Shown piece by piece: positions 61,888 through 64,000 of a stretch of DNA of 64,000 nucleotides. A program made the translations under genes and the position numbers. Every line of letters begins with the position of its first letter. Position 1 is the stretch's first letter. The notes under the pieces are model-generated. The model did no database searches. It saw only the letters and a list, made by a program, of their open reading frames with translations, and had not been told where the DNA came from. Source of the stretch: Chitinophaga chungangae (lineage in GTDB: Bacteria > Bacteroidota > Bacteroidia > Chitinophagales > Chitinophagaceae); NCBI RefSeq assembly GCF_017742215.1, contig NZ_JAGHKP010000001.1, forward strand, positions 1,178,001 through 1,242,000. Direction: 5' to 3'.

Positions 61888-63660
61888 ATGAGAACTCGAA
61901 AAATATTAGGTTATACGATCGTGCTGTTCGCGCTGGTGTCTGCCAACGGTTGCAGCCTGGACGAGACGCCGGTGGATACCGCCACCAACGAAGCGGTATT
62001 CGGATCGGAAAGCGGCCTGGAGTTATACGCCAATTCTTTTTACGACATGCTTCCCGGCACGGACGTAGGAGTGTTCCAGGGCGATGATAATTCAGACCTG
62101 GTGGCCCGCAACGGGGTAGACAACTATCTCGCCCCGGGCGCGCTCAGCCCCATTACCAGCTCAGGCTGGAGCTGGACGGACCTCCGGAACATTAACTATT
62201 TTATTGAGAACGCCGAAAAAAGCACGGTAGCAACGAAAGGCCATTACCTGGGTATTGCGCATTTTTTCCGCGCGCTGTTTTATTTTGAAAAAGTACAGCG
62301 TTTCGGCGATGTGCCCTGGATCGACAAACCGATCGACGTAAACGACGATGCCACGCTGTACGCCCCGCGCGATAACAGGTTCGACGTGATGGATAAAGTG
62401 CTGGCCGATCTGAACTATGCGATCGAAAACATCACTTTAACTTCCGACCCGAGCTGCACCCGCATTACGAAAAACGTCGCCCGGGCTTACAAAACACGCA
62501 TTTGCCTGTTTGAAGCCTCGTTCCGCAAATACCACACGGATTACAACAAACAGGCTACCGCGGCCGCCTGGTTCGAAGAAGTGGTGAAGGAAGCCAACGA
62601 GATCAAGGGATTTTCGCTGCACGCGGGAGCGGCGCCAGACAGGGGATACCGCGAGCTGTTCATTGCAAAATCTCCGTTTACAGACGAAACGATCCTGGCC
62701 GTAGCGCTGAGCTCGAACCTCCAGGTTTTCAGCTCCGCCAACCGCCGGTTCATCAGCCCTACCTACGGCAACCGCCCCAGCCTTACGCGCCGTTTTGTGA
62801 ATACCTATCTTAACCTCGACGGCACGCCTTTCACCAGCAACGCAGGTTATCAAACCACGCCGTTTGTGGATGAAGTGAAAAACCGCGATCTGCGGCTTAA
62901 ACAGACCATCCGTCTCGGCGATTACCAGAGAACCGAGAACGGCCGGCCTGTAGCGGCCCCGCCAAATTTCAACCAGACCTACACCGGCTACCAGCCGATC
63001 AAATGGTGTTACGACGAGCGTTACCCTTACGACGACGAAAGCCGTAACGACAATGCGCATATCATCATGCGCTTTGCCGAAGTGCTGCTGAACAAAGCGG
63101 AAGCGCTGGCGGAACTGAACACGATGACGGCCGGAGAATGGACCGCCACCATCGGCGCACTGCGCAAAAGAGCAGGCATCACCGGCCCGACGCTTACCAC
63201 GGTGCCGACGGTAGCCGATCCGTATATGGTCAATTTTTTTGCGGGCAAATTTACAAACCCCGTATTGCTGGAAGTGCTTCGTGAAAGAGGCGTGGAACTG
63301 ATCTTTGAAGGCCTGCGGCCAGACGATCTGCGGCGCTGGAAACTGGGCGGGCTGTTCCAGACGGCGCCCATGAACGGCATGTATGTGCCTGCGCTGGGTG
63401 AATACGATCTGAACGCCGACGGCATCAACGACGTATATTTTTACCAGGGTACCAAGCCGCCTTCCACCACGCCGGGCATCGCATTCGTGGATGTGAGCCC
63501 TTCCACCGCGGTAGGCAGGATACAACTGTCCAACGGCACTTCCGGTGAAGTGATGTGGAATCCCGGCCCACGTCAATGGACGGATAATAAATACCTGTAC
63601 CCGATCCCCGAAGCGGTAAAAACAAGGAACCCTGCACTTGGGCAGAACCCGGGCTGGTAA
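61888..63660 (+). CDS. SusD/RagB-family nutrient-binding lipoprotein
   Basis: A 590-residue surface lipoprotein (signal with SANGC, lipid Cys22). The helical TPR-like scaffold carries FGSESGLELYANSFYDMLPG, GIAHFFRALFYFEKVQRFGD and, near the end, LEVLRERGVELIFEGLRPDD, all typical of SusD proteins. It caps the SusC receptor and binds the nutrient. No glycoside hydrolase, peptidase or regulator lies next to the pair within the window, so the substrate is unknown. Confidence 0.95.
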   Translation: MRTRKILGYTIVLFALVSANGCSLDETPVDTATNEAVFGSESGLELYANSFYDMLPGTDVGVFQGDDNSDLVARNGVDNYLAPGALSPITSSGWSWTDLRNINYFIENAEKSTVATKGHYLGIAHFFRALFYFEKVQRFGDVPWIDKPIDVNDDATLYAPRDNRFDVMDKVLADLNYAIENITLTSDPSCTRITKNVARAYKTRICLFEASFRKYHTDYNKQATAAAWFEEVVKEANEIKGFSLHAGAAPDRGYRELFIAKSPFTDETILAVALSSNLQVFSSANRRFISPTYGNRPSLTRRFVNTYLNLDGTPFTSNAGYQTTPFVDEVKNRDLRLKQTIRLGDYQRTENGRPVAAPPNFNQTYTGYQPIKWCYDERYPYDDESRNDNAHIIMRFAEVLLNKAEALAELNTMTAGEWTATIGALRKRAGITGPTLTTVPTVADPYMVNFFAGKFTNPVLLEVLRERGVELIFEGLRPDDLRRWKLGGLFQTAPMNGMYVPALGEYDLNADGINDVYFYQGTKPPSTTPGIAFVDVSPSTAVGRIQLSNGTSGEVMWNPGPRQWTDNKYLYPIPEAVKTRNPALGQNPGW

Positions 63661-63690
63661 AGGATTTTATGCTTGAAACCTACAAATGAA

Positions 63691-63726
63691 AAGAGAGCTG
63701 TGATATTTCGCAGCTCTCTTTTTTTA
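63691..63726. terminator. Terminator after susD
   Basis: AAGAGAGCTG pairs perfectly with CAGCTCTCTT around a 10-nt loop, with a run of T after it. It lies between susD and the convergent VOC gene. Confidence 0.88.
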
Positions 63727-63749
63727 TCGTTCGCTTATCTATTCAATTT

Positions 63750-64000
63750 TCATCGCGCCTTTTCCATTTGTTTAACGGCGGCCCATCCTTCCGGTGTGAT
63801 GCCCATGATCTCGGTGGCAACGCCCAGCGTTTGATAAGTGTCGAAAAAAGCCATCCGTGCAATGGGATGGTCCACTTCGCTGATAACCGCATAACCCTGT
63901 GCGCGCAGATCGTTGGTGACCTGCCCGAAACCGCTGACGGGCAAACGGAAAGCCATGTGCTGTGTTCCTCCCGCCGGATATCTGGCGAGATAATCATGAA
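63750..64000 (-). CDS. VOC-fold (glyoxalase/dioxygenase-like) protein, 5' truncated
   Basis: The last 82 residues of a vicinal-oxygen-chelate protein are visible; the N-terminal part lies beyond the window. HDYLARYPAGGTQHMAFRLP gives the strand with the metal-binding His, then VISEVDHPIARMAFFDTYQT and LGVATEIMGITPEGW carry the second-module strand and likely Glu ligand. The family includes glyoxalases, bleomycin-binding proteins and dioxygenases; the activity cannot be assigned. Confidence 0.8.
   Translation of the reverse strand, partial: HDYLARYPAGGTQHMAFRLPVSGFGQVTNDLRAQGYAVISEVDHPIARMAFFDTYQTLGVATEIMGITPEGWAAVKQMEKAR

Overview
The window reads as a chromosomal segment of a G+C-rich member of the Bacteroidota, most like Chitinophaga or a close relative in the Chitinophagaceae. 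The evidence is a SusC/SusD pair, outer-membrane beta-barrel receptors with carboxypeptidase-regulatory domains, a GSCFA protein, a tRNA without encoded CCA, and many promoters with the Bacteroidota -7 element TAnnTTTG close to the start codon. Family calls come from reading the translations; no database search was run.

Layout. 1-5.7 kb: a truncated ABC exporter, an erythromycin-esterase-like protein, an FKBP isomerase, a Tat-exported phospholipase C and a YdeI/DUF1801 protein. 5.9-11.1 kb: two unknown membrane proteins, a minimal NarL-type two-component system and an S9 peptidase. 11.2-16.1 kb: an envelope-stress-like cluster of a beta-barrel protein, an ECF sigma factor, a small membrane protein and two Spy-like proteins. 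16.2-19.5 kb: cardiolipin synthase, an ArsR/SDR pair with matching operator-like sites, and a thioesterase. 19.5-26.5 kb: a TetR-controlled tripartite ABC efflux operon (TolC, HlyD, two ATPases, two permeases), with the same palindrome before tetR and before tolC, and one ~48-bp terminator element at each end.

26.5-34.2 kb: a MocR regulator divergent from DinB-AlkA-Ogt (alkylation repair), then a PLP decarboxylase, three acetyltransferases (one fused to a DinB domain) and an EamA exporter. A 36-bp element is shared by the mocR/dinB intergenic region and the decarboxylase upstream region, suggesting one regulon. 34.4-46.4 kb: housekeeping and metabolic genes (NUDIX, RlmB, HMG-CoA lyase, GSCFA, MHS transporter, patatin-BamA fusion, MiaE, BioF-like enzyme, Ntn-hydrolase acylase).

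46.5-50.8 kb is the anomalous region. A tRNA-Lys(TTT) is followed by AT-rich DNA with a 140-bp MITE-like element and a lipoprotein joining a seven-repeat propeller to a YceI domain. It ends in a copy of the tRNA 3' end and several hairpins, so it looks like a small island that inserted at the tRNA. Next come a CHAD protein, an IS256-like transposase remnant, an 11-bp-period repeat and an unlisted 59-codon gene. 50.8-57.9 kb: an arginase-fold protein, a PadR/FtsX-type permease pair with a palindromic operator, an RDD protein, and a desaturase/acyltransferase pair. 58.3-63.7 kb: a broken SusC-like leader fragment followed by intact SusC and SusD; a partial VOC-fold gene closes the window.
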